From: Ichthyophonus hoferi
Lineage: Eukaryota; Opisthokonta; Ichthyosporea; Ichthyophonida; Ichthyophonidae
Length of the DNA stretch: 18,153 bases
Assembly: GCA_002751075.1 (NCBI GenBank)
Contig: NAOQ01000112.1
Location: 8,926 to 27,078 of the forward strand
Direction of reading: 5' to 3'
In this document: positions 1-10,679 of the stretch, piece by piece
How the letters are laid out: each line of letters starts with the position of its first letter
Numbering within the stretch: position 1 is the first letter of the stretch
Position numbers and translations under genes: made by a program
The notes under the pieces: model-generated
What the model was told of the DNA's origin: nothing
The model's database searches: none
What the model saw: only the letters and a program-made list of their open reading frames with translations

Positions 1-2
1 AT

Positions 3-320
3 CACATAAATTCGAATACAGTTTTAGTGATGGACAATGCGCGACTTCATCATTGTCATGAAGTCAAGAGTTTATTAACGGCCAATTTCATCACGGTACT
101 GCATTTGCCGTATTACTCGGGGGAACTGAATCCAATTGAACACGTCTTCAGGTTATTAAAAACTCGAATCCATACCTATAGGCCAGTTGCTAATAGAATG
201 GAATCAATGAAAAATTACATTCAAAAGAGCCTTCATGAATTTAACTCAAGCCCAGCTATTATATTTTACAATTTATATAGGAGAATGTGGGAAGAAGTAA
301 ATGGGTCACTGCCCAATTGA
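3..320 (+). CDS. Tc1/IS630-type transposase, C-terminal fragment (5' cut by window edge)
   Basis: The frame is open from the left edge and gives about 105 residues before a TGA stop. It carries the second half of a DDE_3 catalytic domain: the strand VLVMDNARLHH with the second acidic residue, then LPYYSGELNPIEHVF with the last acidic residue. Exactly 34 residues separate the D of MDN from the E of PIEHVF, which is the DD34E spacing of the Tc1/mariner-IS630 superfamily. The first catalytic aspartate and the DNA-binding region lie outside the window. The product would cut and rejoin transposon ends. No stop or frame break is seen in the visible part, so the copy may be young, but completeness cannot be judged. 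YYSGELNP replaces the commoner PYSPELNP. I could not identify a terminal inverted repeat downstream, because the partner end is off the window. Confidence 0.85.
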   Translation, partial: HINSNTVLVMDNARLHHCHEVKSLLTANFITVLHLPYYSGELNPIEHVFRLLKTRIHTYRPVANRMESMKNYIQKSLHEFNSSPAIIFYNLYRRMWEEVNGSLPN

Positions 321-373
321 GGGGTTTTCTATTTTTTTTTTCTTTTCTTGAATAACTATTTTTTTGCAAAACA

Positions 374-379
374 AATAAA
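374..379 (+). terminator. Possible poly(A) signal of the transposase
   Basis: AATAAA lies 54 bases after the transposase stop, within a T-rich and then A-rich 3' flank. Such hexamers are common by chance in DNA this AT-rich. Confidence 0.3.
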
Positions 380-1378
380 AGAAATGTGAAATATGAAATC
401 TTTCTGGTAAAAATAACAAAAAGATAAATTTCTTTCATTTTCCTCTTTACTATGTTTTTTTTTCTTTTTCTTTTTCCCAAGACGTCTATTTATTGTTGGG
501 AACCCCTGTAAATATCTATTTAAAATAGGTCTCTTTGGTACAACCTAGGGGTCACAAAACCAGTACCTAATGGACTCATATTTTACGGCTTTAAAAAAGT
601 GTGCAATATAATGGATTACTTCTGTGACCTAAAGAGTAGCTTTGTTATATTACTTAAGAGTATAAGAGAACCCCGCATTTATTGTAGCTCGCTTGTTGTC
701 ATTGATGCTAATTCGCAGCGGTTACATTAATTAGCCTGATATACAATGTTGTTAAGAAAATCTTGATTCAGAAGCCAGATTTGCACATGTGTTAACATTA
801 ATTTATCGACAAGATCATGCCAGATAGGTGCTTCCCTATAGCATAATATAATATAATATAATATAATTATAATTATAAATATGAACAGCCACCAGTACTG
901 ATCGACACAAATCCCGTACGCATCCTCCTCATATGGGACATCAATTAAACTTCTTAGACTCGGGAGTAGATCTATACCTTAAGGAGCCTAAACATATTGT
1001 TTTTCAGCTAAACCATCGACCATTCCATGTAACTACAAATAAAACATTGCTCTGTTTATATTTATTGCTAAAATAGTCCATGATTTTAAAATCAAAAAAT
1101 AAGATGAAACCATCGTTTTGAACAACATGCTAACTTCTATTAACCTTTAGAGATTACAAAAATACTTTTTTTAAAAAGCTGTTGCAGTATTGACTGAAAG
1201 CGCTCACTTATAGCCACTACTTACGAATTACATCTTGTAAGGATATTTTGAATCACTCTCATTCTAGGGTTTATTTTAAAAAATACAAAGCGAATGGCTA
1301 CTATAAGGAGTGCTAGTGTATAGTAACAAATATATGAATTTATTTCAGAACTAAATATTATTCATTGTATACCTACAT
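380..1378. other. Stretch without a supported gene
   Basis: This is AT-rich DNA with homopolymer tracts and one ATAAT array. A short open frame from about 612 (start MDYFCDLKSS, about 39 residues) has no splice or family support. Nothing else convincing was seen on either strand. Confidence 0.5.
843..880. repeat. ATAAT pentanucleotide microsatellite
   Basis: About five near-perfect ATAAT units run into an ATTATA-type tail. It is the same pentamer class as the larger intronic arrays to the right. Confidence 0.85.
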
Positions 1379-1926
1379 TTATGTTGTAACCCTTGACTGC
1401 GAGTATTTAAATATGAGTATGCTTATATACTCTCTAAAAGATTTTAAAGTTAAACGACATGAAGGCGGACACAGCTTATTGGAGAGGAGTTGTATAGCTG
1501 CAGTAATTTTTGGCAAGTCTTCATCAAATGAGTTGTAGATATCACTGGCTGTTTTACTGCCTAATAACAATAACCGTGCAATGTTAGGCTTGTGACCTTT
1601 ATGAATGAATAAGTAATTGGGAGTGATGGATCAAAGTAAACTAAGCATGTATCGCTATCAAACTGCATGCTAATGCATGGAACAGATCATACAGTGATTA
1701 CAAGTACATATTATTATCTTCAAAAATATAATAGTCCGCACTAAAGTACCCCAATTCTTGTGTGATATATACACCAAATAGCATATTTGCATGATAATAA
1801 AGGATAGGAGTAAGTAAATATACTTTGAATTCCGAATGATTTAACAAAGAGTATTTTATTGCAACAAAGGCTGTGGTCTATGAACTTCAAAATCCACGCA
1901 AGCAATATCTTGCCATATACGTTCAT
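1379..1926 (-). CDS. Tentative two-exon small protein, 94 aa
   Basis: On the minus strand a frame without stops runs from 1630 down to a TAA at 1379-1381 and looks protein-like (for example SDIYNSFDEDLPKITAAIQL), but it has no methionine. An upstream ATG at 1926-1924 begins MNVYGKILLAWILKF. Exon 1 (1824-1926) can end before gtatat in phase 1, and exon 2 (1379-1560) can begin after a TTGTTATTAG acceptor in the matching phase. Together they give about 94 residues with four cysteines. The match of phases could be luck, the signal-like start is poor because a lysine interrupts the hydrophobic run, and no family is recognised. It could also be a decayed gene fragment. Confidence 0.22.
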
Positions 1927-2137
1927 TAATCAAACCTTATAAGTCACTTTGCTCAGTCATATATTTCTTACCTACACAAAACCATTTGCTGCATCCAACA
2001 CGAATATAACATATTACTTTCATCATGACCCACCTTTGGAATCTCCATCACAAGAAGATCGCATGAGGTTAACGTATGTTTTAGTAGTATATGGCACTTT
2101 GGTGCACATCTCTTCAGCTAAGAGAACACTAACGTAT

Positions 2138-2999
2138 CTATTTTTGCTGCATGTGGGGTCCACGAATGCGCTTAAATAATATTGGCCTGTTTCGGCCTGA
2201 GGAATTGATTGTGCGAGTTAATGTTGGTTTGATTTTTATACAATCTTGAAGTTGTGTAGAGAGTTCGACTAGCTGCATAAAATGGTTGGCAATCTACAAG
2301 AATGTAAACAGACAAAGTAAGACATGGGGTGACAGTAGAAAAACAAAAAGGATAGATAAAATATATAACTCTCAATAAGGAATATAATCCCTGGTAACAT
2401 CTTGTAACCAGATTAGAGAAATAAAACAAAAACCTTTTGTTTTAAAGAGTGTAATGATTTTAAAGCCATTTTCAGGACAATAAGAGTATAGAAAAATATG
2501 CAGTACCAAAACATTGTAAAGAACTGAAGCTTTACCTGTAAAACCGTAGTAAATTTTCCTTGGCCTGCCGAAACACACAAGAAACTTGTTTCATGGATAA
2601 TTTCACAGCCGGAAGCCGTTCCTTTGCAGCTTTTGGTTGAATAATGACACAGATTCATAGCTGTTACAGACCCTGAGAAGAAAAACAAGCACAAATGAAC
2701 ATTGAATCGGGGTAATGACAAAAGAGGAGAAACATGATAGAATTGTCGGGTATAAATGGCATGGTCGCTTTCTTGCACAAGTTTCTCTATTAAGATATAA
2801 GAGTTTTCTAGTATACATGCCCAAATATTTATCATTTAGCCCATATGACATAAGATAAGAAATACTAAGAATCAAAGAACAGGTTAGTATGCAATAATTA
2901 AAGGAGTGCGGAATAAGGTGTCTTACCAATAAATAGAAAATTCCAATAAAGGCTCAATACTAAATAAATTAGATTTAATTGCGTGGTAGTAAACTGCAT
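2138..2999 (-). CDS. Small secreted cysteine-patterned protein, 3 exons, 121 aa
   Basis: Three minus-strand exons join in phase: 2927-2999 (ATG start, A-rich context, ends before gtaaga), 2536-2672 (after TTCTCAG, ends CAG before gtaaag) and 2138-2293 (after TCTTGTAG, ends in TAG). The product has a signal-peptide-like N-terminus: residues 8-25 are hydrophobic (LNLIYLVLSLYWNFLFIG), with a likely cut after SVTA at residue 29. The mature part has Cys at 33, 40, 47 and 57, with spacing C-x6-C-x6-C-x9-C, then Cys88 and a basic tail (RNRPILFKRIRG). Introns of 242 and 254 bp match the style of the other genes. The four-cysteine block suggests a disulphide-bonded extracellular domain; no family is recognised, so no function is assigned. 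Each piece alone is short. The case rests on a signal peptide plus two exact in-phase splices. Confidence 0.5.
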
Positions 3000-3306
3000 T
3001 TTTATTTATTGATTTTTCAAATTAAATATTTTACATCAGCTACTAGTAGCTAGTATATCAATACTTTGAATAAAAGAGACTAGTCTCTATTTCACGCTTG
3101 CAATATGTAATGTGCAATACTGCATCAAATCAAGTTTTTATATTATCAATATTAAATATCGAACCACTTAGGTCTAATACATTAATTGACGGATGTGAAG
3201 ATGCATAATCGATTATATATTCACTTAAGGTCCAATTATATTTCATCTTCTAGTACTAAAATAATTGGTCAATCTTAGATAAGGAATGTGTAGATTTGAC
3301 AGCTAT

Positions 3307-3340
3307 TGTCATATCTGGCTTCCTGTCATATCTGGCTTCC
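3307..3340. repeat. 17-bp perfect tandem duplication
   Basis: The unit TGTCATATCTGGCTTCC occurs twice head to tail, 3307-3323 and 3324-3340. It lies upstream of the 2999 start codon of the minus-strand secreted gene, so it is either in its promoter region or in neutral spacer. Confidence 0.9.
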
Positions 3341-5467
3341 TAGAGCTAGTTGGGTGCTCATAAGTATGATCAGGTCACTACAGTTATAATCCTCATTTAA
3401 ACATTTTGAAAAGGGTTTGTAGTGCCGCATATACAGTATGAGAAAAATAGGATTGCAACGTATATGTAAAGTAAAGAAAATAAAGGTGTTCACATGTAAT
3501 AGAATGCAATTTACTGACATATTTAATAACACTAGTGTACACGTGCCATAGATCATTAATTCTGTGAATGCATATATTAAATTACAAATTGATCGTTTGG
3601 TAATGATAGGGTATCATCCTTGTACAGATAAAATGAAACATTTTGAGTATATGCGTAATGTGCTTCGTTACTATTATAGTTTCTATGTAGACATTTACAT
3701 GCATAGGTTTATAAACTCTGGCCTTATACATATACATATATACACATGTTCATATCGATTCCCAATTCACAGTTATTATCCCAATGAACCGTTAATATTT
3801 ATATGTTGAGTATTGTTAAATTGTCCCAACAAACCGATGTATAGTTGAGGCCAAATCTATTGGGCATTCATTATAGCTAACACAGTCATATCCTATAACG
3901 TAGCAAGTTGTGGAGTCCGACATATAGATTGAAGATTCTACACAAGTAAAGTACTAAAAATATAATGAGTACATAATAATCGGAGTTATGTTATTTAAAA
4001 TTCTTGTTTTATTACAGTTCCTCTTATTTTACGACAAAGGGTGTTGCATCTGATTGACCGAATATCATTGTTACCTTTAGTGGGCATTTCTATAATTGTT
4101 GGAAATACTTAAGCCAGTAGTCTCTTCGTAATCTTGATGACCAAATGATAGCCTGCTGATCAATAAATAAATCTAAGCTTTCAAAGGTTATAGTATTGAT
4201 CAATCATGGCTTTAAAATGCATAGACCAAATACGATTGGTATTAATGCCATCTTTGCATGCTCTTTAATCCTCCTATAATACAATTCACCTTTTTAAAAC
4301 CTTCTACTTCACGTTGGCTTATCATCAAGTTAACTAGTTCCACTGTAATATATCAATGAGCAACATCAGTGTTTATGTTATAATATAAATGCAGTCAATA
4401 TAATGTGTATGATGGCTAAACGTGTAGAAGCTAAATCTAATTATTAGATCTTGTAGTTGCGCTAGTCCAACACCAACTTAAGTAGTAAATAATAACACTT
4501 TCTAGGCTCAAGTCTACAATTCAATAATACTTTACATCTATGTACTAAAGTATATACAAACTTCTTAATGACTCTAATCATTGTACTGTATATTTCCTAT
4601 ATTTACTATTAAGCCATAACATGTACCTTGAATTTTTTTGTTAGATTAAGTGTACAGATTACTGTGCATAATTCGTTTCTTTGGTAAAACTGATTACGTA
4701 TCTCCTGTCAAATGATTTGCCGGGACTTACTGAACCAAAATATTGGTTGCCATCCTGTCACAACTGTAAAATAAAGGATCTTCAGAACTCATGCATTATT
4801 AGCTGTATATATTTTTTTTTGAAGAAAACGGTACTGAAGAAGTGATAATTTATGCTGTGGCACACTTCACACCTTAAAAACTGAATCAAAAAGTATCCAA
4901 ACATAGTCAAGCGCAATATCAATTGTACAAACGGACTACGGCTCACATCAACATTTAAGTTTAAATAGTTGCAAAAGACTAACCAATGAAAACTTACTAA
5001 AACATATGATTGCTTAACATTAAATATGAAATTAAGTAGACCAATTATAGGGCCTAAATGCGCTGTGTACACACCGTATTTGGTATTTGTATTACTTCTC
5101 CCTCTTACGCCATTTCTATTATATCTTACTACCAACCATATTTAATATTAAAATAATGTAAATAATAAAAGATATGTATATATACGCATATAGAATTAAC
5201 AAAATCAAATGAATAATAGTCAATAATGAGCAACTTTCAAAAAATACATTAGTTCGGATGATGACTCTAGTTAACAGGTTAGGAAACATTATCAAACTTC
5301 TAATACTAAACAACGCAAAAGTTGGCTAATATTTAATAAAAACAACAGAAAAAAAAGAAAAACAATACAGCAATAATGCTTAACAAAAATAGATAAACAT
5401 GAATATTTAAAATAACCTTATATATATATAAATAATAGTATTCCTTTTAATCTTTTGATTGCTTCGG
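3341..5467. other. Stretch without a supported gene
   Basis: AT-rich spacer about 2.1 kb long. Open frames on the minus strand at 3326-3556 (76 aa, ATG start, four cysteines) and 4782-5135, and on the plus strand at about 3553-3809, have residue mixes that could be coding. None can be joined to a start or to neighbours with convincing splice sites. A minus-strand acceptor-like TTATTTTACAG (4768-4778) and a donor-like gtaagt near 4998 hint that a split gene could exist here, but I could not build one. Confidence 0.4.
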
Positions 5468-5494
5468 GTCCGGATTAACCAATAAGGACCGGAC
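5468..5494. promoter_or_regulatory. CCAAT box framed by a GTCCGG/CCGGAC inverted repeat
   Basis: GTCCGG (5468-5473) and CCGGAC (5489-5494) form a 6-bp inverted repeat around ATTAACCAATA (5474-5484), which contains a CCAAT core. It is a GC-rich spot in AT-rich DNA about 370 bp before the start codon of the membrane-protein gene, so a promoter element is plausible. The same 11 bases recur upstream of the lipase gene. Confidence 0.4.
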
Positions 5495-5857
5495 TGGTCA
5501 GTTTCCAGGCCTGAAATGACGTTTATACATGTGCAACTAAAGACATAAATTAGATTTGCAGGCATTGATGCAAACTAATCCTTTTTTGGGGTATGTGTTT
5601 ATTTATTATTCGTTAACTATAACTCTAAGTTCTATATAGTTTGTATACCTGTTTAAGGAGGAGGTAACGCGGTACAAGTTTTTTTTGGTTGTTATACTCT
5701 TGAGTATTGTTTATGCATGTTTGCTTTTCAAATTAAATTGTCTTAAAGCCGTTTTTTCCCATTCTTAATACACATCTGTCATTTTCACGCTGTTGTGTTA
5801 TGAACCCTGAGCTGACCCAGCACCCAAACTCCTCAGCTCTGACTGTAGATAAGAAAC

Positions 5858-8856
5858 ATGAAGGTACTCGCCGTTTTTTCGTCGGGTTTGGCTATTGGCC
5901 TCTATGCCGTATTCTCCATCACCTTCGTACGCCTCTACCTCAAATATGTGACACAGGAGGAGTTGTTGGAACAGTACTCCAAGATCCACTGGGCCATAGG
6001 TGGGCAACATCACCACAACTTATATTTATTCAAGCTGTTTTGTGTTGCGTTGGAATGTGTTTTGATACTCTAAACGGCTCGATTAACTTGCTACCGAAAC
6101 AATATCTTGAAAGGATTATGAGGCCTTGAATATACCCCCTCTTATGCCATGCTCACAGTATATTTATATGTATATATGTGGCCAAGCTCCTTCTTTCCCC
6201 TTCTCCTCTCATCTGGTAAAACCTATTTTTTCTACCCTTTTTTATTTATTGATATGTAATCTGGTATTATTGTCTTGAATCTGTGTTTTTCTTTATAAGC
6301 ACAGCCTCTTCTTAGAACCATACCACGCTTGGCCTATCTCCTTCTCACTTTGTTGCTTTCCAATTCTTCTTGTTCAGTCTCTCTCTTTCTCACCATCATT
6401 TCTGGTGTCTTTTTAGTTTGAATCCGTATTTTATAAAAACATACTCTCCATAATGTATGCACAGCTCAATTTATATCGCACAGAAAAGGAGCAATGGTAC
6501 AGACTGAGAGGGAGGGGAAAAGAACCAAAGAAATACAGATATATGTATATGTGGCGCTTTTGTATATATATGAGGCAAAAGAGAGTTGAGATATTTTCAA
6601 TCTTGTATATTGAAGGAGACTAAGCAGAACTGACGAAACCTACCCATATAGTATAGTATAGTATAGTATAGCATAGTTTAGTATATAAAACCACGCCTAC
6701 ACACACATACACACATACTTGCTTTTAGTATTTACCCCTCCACTTGCCTGGCAGGTGACTTCTTTAATGAAGCTCTTAAGAATGATGTTGTTCCATTTAC
6801 CAAGGTTACCTACAAGTGGTTTATTACTCTGCCCTATTTCTCCATTCTTGCTTTCAACTACCTTAATGAAGGTATCAAGTTCCACAACATTGCCATTATC
6901 TGCGCCATGCTGGCTGAGCAGAAACTACATCTTGGCGCAGGCGAGGTAGGGTACACTTATATGCATTTAATCAACATTTCTATTCTCATTATTATTATTT
7001 AGATAATAGGACATTTGTAGATATTTTTTTACATAGGGCTATATGAACCTATGCATGCTTATTGTATACTCCCCCTCCTTCCTTGTTCTCTATCTGCATG
7101 TATTTAAATTCTTTCTCTCGTTCACGGATTGGCACTTAATCCTATCTTTACTATTATCTTTACATATCGGAAGGCGTACACAATATATGCATCTGGCTAT
7201 AGCTGTCTGTACTTATACCCAATGATATAAAGCCCCAAGAACTCTGTACGGTGCTGCTAGCAGTTCTACCTTTCCTGCCTATCTTCATACCTGTTTTTCC
7301 TTTCACTTTTTTAAAAATATCTCTTCTCTCATAATTGTTTATTTTTGCTCTCGAGGGAGCCCAACCTCTTAAACCATAATAACCGACAATTCCCAACATA
7401 CAGACGGATTGGTTGTATGTGCTTGCATTCAATTCCCTTGCTGCTTACTGCTTTGCCAAGGGCCAAAAGTTTACGCCTATGGGTTACTTTGATATTCCAA
7501 TTGTTTTAATCTGCACTCTGATTGGAGTAGCCTCCATGTTTATCATGTCACACGGCTTCCCTCATGAAATGTATAATACTATATCCTACCATCCTATGAC
7601 TCCTGTCTCCGATTACATGCAGGTAAGTGGTGCTTGCTGCCTGTTCTGTGGTCTATTACAATATTTTTGAAGATGGCTCTGTTGATTTGAAAATATGAAA
7701 AGAGAAGGGCGTGCTAGATACTAGGGAGGTTATATGGATATGGATTTGTGCATGTGTGGAAGGGAGGGGAAGAGCATGTACACATGACGTGTATAAGATA
7801 GGCTGGAAGCTCAGCCTGGGAGATTCTCGTATTTTGCGCAAGCTGCCTTGCAAAAATACTATTATGTAGATGACTAAGGCCACGCCTTCCTTATGATTAT
7901 TACACTCTCGTGTACACGATTAGCACGCTGCCTCTTTTTTCTTTGTCAAAATACCACATAAATGATGGGCGCGGTGTCTTGTTTCGTTGTAGCAACCACG
8001 TAAACAATATGTGCATAGCCCTTCATTAAAATGTTACCCTATACATATGTGTAGCTAACATTATTTTCATCCACTCTAGCAAGTAGGCATAAGTACCCAG
8101 ATATTCTGCTTGGTGCTTCTGAACTGGAGAACTATGGCACGTATGGTTTATGAGGCTAGGTAATTCTACCATACTTTTACCCTTTGCTCTCTTTATATAT
8201 ATATATTGGTTTTGAGTCTGGCGTTGCGAACTAATCTACTAGACCACCCCTAATTTCTAATCCCCCTTCTCTCCTTCCTGATAACATGGTTATTAAGCAC
8301 CACAGTACCGGGAAAGGTCCGCAAAACTATTATATAAAATGTAATGCAGGGGTAGGAGTAGTTGAGCTCCTAGTACACGCTTTAGCGTGCTCTTTATTAA
8401 CCTATGCTACTACTACTGTACCCTACTGTTGCCATGCAATTCCTGCCTTACACATGCTTAATGACTTGCCTCTTTTCATCATCCCTATACCTCTTTTGTT
8501 TTATACAATTATGCTTTTCTCTTACGGTATTTTGTCCCCAATCATGTCAACACTTCCTTTCACTCAGCTTGGAGTCAGGCATGTTCATGTTTGGACAGTG
8601 CTTCTACAACGTCGGTATGGCCCTCTTGGTGACTTCTCACTATGGCCTGGGTATCAAAGAGCCTTTGACTCTTTATCTCTCGTGCAACTATTTCGCCCTA
8701 TTTTGTATGACCATGGGTGCCAATCCCTCTAATCCCGAGGAAGAAACCTTGGCTGAAATGGTTAGGGAGGAGGAGGAGAAAGAGCCAAAGGTAAAGGAAG
8801 CTTCAAAAAAAGCCAAGACCTCCAAATCTACTGAAGAGTCCAAGAAAAAGAAATAA
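5858..8856 (+). CDS. Unrecognised multi-pass membrane protein, 5 exons, 306 aa
   Basis: Exons are 5858-5999, 6755-6945, 7404-7622, 8080-8159 and 8568-8856; all junctions keep frame and are GT-AG (donors gtgggc, gtaggg, gtaagt, gtaatt). The total is 921 nt, ending in TAA. The start has a good AAACATG context. The protein is strongly hydrophobic: likely membrane segments at about 5-29, 67-84, 90-102, 113-129, 141-162, 186-200, 216-236 and 243-261. The loop at 161-184 is histidine- and proline-rich (HGFPHEMYNTISYHPMTP). From 264 a cytosol-like tail turns acidic (EEETLAEMVREEEE) and then lysine-rich, ending KKKK, which fits the dilysine KKXX rule for ER retrieval if that end is cytosolic. A role in the ER or endomembrane system is inferred from this only. 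I do not recognise the family, so no activity is proposed. The gene model itself is strong. Confidence 0.82.
6647..6685. repeat. TATAG pentanucleotide microsatellite in intron 1
   Basis: Six to seven TATAG units with two single-base variants lie about 70 bases before the 3' splice site of exon 2. Intron 1 (6000-6754) otherwise holds long pyrimidine-rich stretches (about 6180-6415) and no gene. Confidence 0.85.
8194..8206. repeat. Short TA dinucleotide run in intron 4
   Basis: A run of about six TA units just downstream of the exon 4 donor. Intron 4 (8160-8567) also has an open frame that merges into exon 5, but its codons do not resemble the protein. Confidence 0.7.
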
Positions 8857-8976
8857 ACAGATTTGTTTGTGTCTGTTTAAGTTGGGGTGAGGTGGGTACA
8901 ATCAGGCTAGTGGCTGGACTGTGCCTATAGTTACAATGTATTGACAATGTAGTCGGCTGGAGACCTACACCAAACG

Positions 8977-8982
8977 AATAAA
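8977..8982 (+). terminator. Likely poly(A) signal of the membrane-protein gene
   Basis: AATAAA lies 121 bases after the TAA stop at 8856, a normal distance for a 3' UTR. It is the first AATAAA hexamer after the stop. Confidence 0.5.
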
Positions 8983-9103
8983 TTGGGCCACCTAGCATCC
9001 GAATGAATGACTGGATACTTTTTGGCCTAGCCTGGGCTAGTATTCTTTGGTAAACGTGGGCCGAGGTTGGACTATTGGGCTATTGCAAAATAAATACCTA
9101 CAT

Positions 9104-9864
9104 ATGCATGGCTTAGGACGACTTTGCCTTGCAAGTGCTTCCCTGGTTCTATTAGGATTTAATGTGGCAAGCTTAAATAATTATATTGAGGACACGTTCA
9201 TGATAGAATATATCAATGTGTTGAGACGTAGGTGAGGCATTCAACTGGAGAAAGACGAATTACTAAATGTTACAAGGTCGTTAATCGTGATTGTAGCTTT
9301 AAATTGTAAGTACTTAAAATTAAGTAGCTCAGGATTAATTAGTTGCGTAATATCTTTCCAGCCTGATAGATTGATTCGTTAATAGAGCCTACGTAAGTTA
9401 CGCCAACAAGATAGCAAAAATAGAGTCAAGATATGATAAGAAACAAGTATATAAAAAAATCAAAGTTCATAATAAAGGTCCTCGTGGCAGACATTTGCAA
9501 CACCTATGGGGGGTGGGGGTGTATAAAACTCTACACACATTTTCCAAAGAAATAGTGGCTTCTAATACTAAATATAGCGTTCTAATTTTGCTTTTGTCCC
9601 GAGTGTTTGACAGCTATTTTTAGGCAAGTCAGGAAAGCTATTCAGAGATAATATTTGGTGCAGGAAAATCATTATCTATTTGTCAACTTATGCTCTAAGA
9701 TTGCCTTTAGGTGATTAAAGGTTCTTGATGAAAGAAGAGGGAGACAAGAATTTTCAATCTATTGCAAAAAAATAAAATTTAGAATTATCATATAATAAAT
9801 AGCAACATATCAATGCATTTTGGTATTGTTTGCAGTGTGCATTTACGAACAAAGGAACAATTAA
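9104..9864 (+). CDS. Tentative small secreted protein, 3 exons
   Basis: An ATG at 9104 opens a textbook signal peptide: a short basic start (MHGLGR), a hydrophobic run LCLASASLVLLGF, and a small-residue cut site near NVAS at residue 23. The frame stays open to 9237 and can be spliced at 9227 before gtaggt. A middle exon 9624-9710 (after CTATTTTTAG, before gtgatt) and a last exon 9836-9864 (after GTTTGCAG, stop TAA) join in phase and give about 79 residues with two cysteines in the mature part. The last exon also has a longer open frame in phase 0 (9836-10021, 61 residues, three cysteines) that another splice pattern could use. The signal peptide is the only strong evidence; the rest of the model is uncertain, and no family is recognised. 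Confidence 0.3.
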
Positions 9865-10021
9865 TTCTGATCATTCCCCTATTCAACCCATCTCAAAGGG
9901 ATTTTTTTTATTGACAGTGCATAACCTGTTATATTTCCCAAATTGGTCATACTTCAAAAATAATTTACAGCGTTTATGCTATCCAAAACAAAATAAATCA
10001 TGTATCAAGTTATTGGATTAA

Positions 10022-10531
10022 CGTTTGTACTATCTATCGATAAGGAATGTCGTTTAAAAAATCTTTCTCGTGGGCACACCTAATAAAAAGTAGAGGCACT
10101 GTAACATATTTGTTTAGAATGAGAGTACTGAATTAAGGAGTTTTTTAACGTGTTCCTTGGCATACACGGACTACAGATACGCAAAGACATATTTTAATTA
10201 TTAAACAAGTCAGCGGGGCTTGTTTTAGGCAGGATGTCTAAGCAATGCATTAACTGAACCCAAAATATAAGATCTGAAATGACTTATTAGATAGTTGCAG
10301 GACCTTTACTATTGGCTGGTTCTATTTTGATAGATGGATCACCTTGGATTACCATCAAACGCCAATAGATTAGATAAAGCTATATCACTTGCTCGTAACG
10401 CATGATAACCACACCTATAGAGATTACATGTGAAAGATCGAGAGCAACAAATCTATTTCTAACCGGAATCTAATATGGGTTCAACCCAAACTACGTTTTA
10501 ATTGGCTTTATTTATCTTTCCTAGATAATAA
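10022..10531. other. Spacer upstream of the lipase gene
   Basis: AT-rich sequence with no frame or RNA gene that I can support on either strand. It probably contains the lipase promoter region at its right end. Confidence 0.5.
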
Positions 10532-10541
10532 TTAACCAATA
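10531..10541 (+). promoter_or_regulatory. CCAAT-core 11-mer upstream of the lipase start
   Basis: ATTAACCAATA is identical to 5474-5484 upstream of the membrane-protein gene and in the same orientation to its gene. Here it is about 140 bp before the ATG at 10680, without the flanking inverted repeat. A binding site for a CCAAT-type factor is inferred. Confidence 0.35.
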
Positions 10542-10679
10542 CAATCGATATGTATTGGCGCCTATCGTTTATATGGTCAGTAAACCTGTACGGCTGATTA
10601 TTATTATTATGTGATTATTTATCTTAACAACAACATTAATTTTACTTGCTGCACTAATAATCAAGGATTCATATTTAGA

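Noticed and set aside
321-560. Terminal inverted repeat of the Tc1/IS630-type element
   Set aside because: I looked for an end, but the left end of the element lies outside the window, so no pair can be shown.
1949-2179. 76-residue plus-strand frame
   Set aside because: No ATG at the start, no splice support, and its right end overlaps the last exon of the better-supported minus-strand gene.
3326-3556. 76-residue minus-strand frame with ATG start and four cysteines
   Set aside because: No clear signal peptide, no splice partners and no family match. Its C-terminus runs into the 17-bp duplication. It could be a gene, but the evidence is too thin.
3553-3809. Plus-strand frame with protein-like middle (MIGYHPCTDKMKHFEYM)
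   Set aside because: No start that fits, a weak acceptor before it, and a His/Ile/Tyr-rich end from ATACAT repeats.
4782-5313. Minus-strand frames with donor- and acceptor-like sites, suggesting a split gene
   Set aside because: Several splice combinations are possible and none gives a convincing start, domain or signal peptide.
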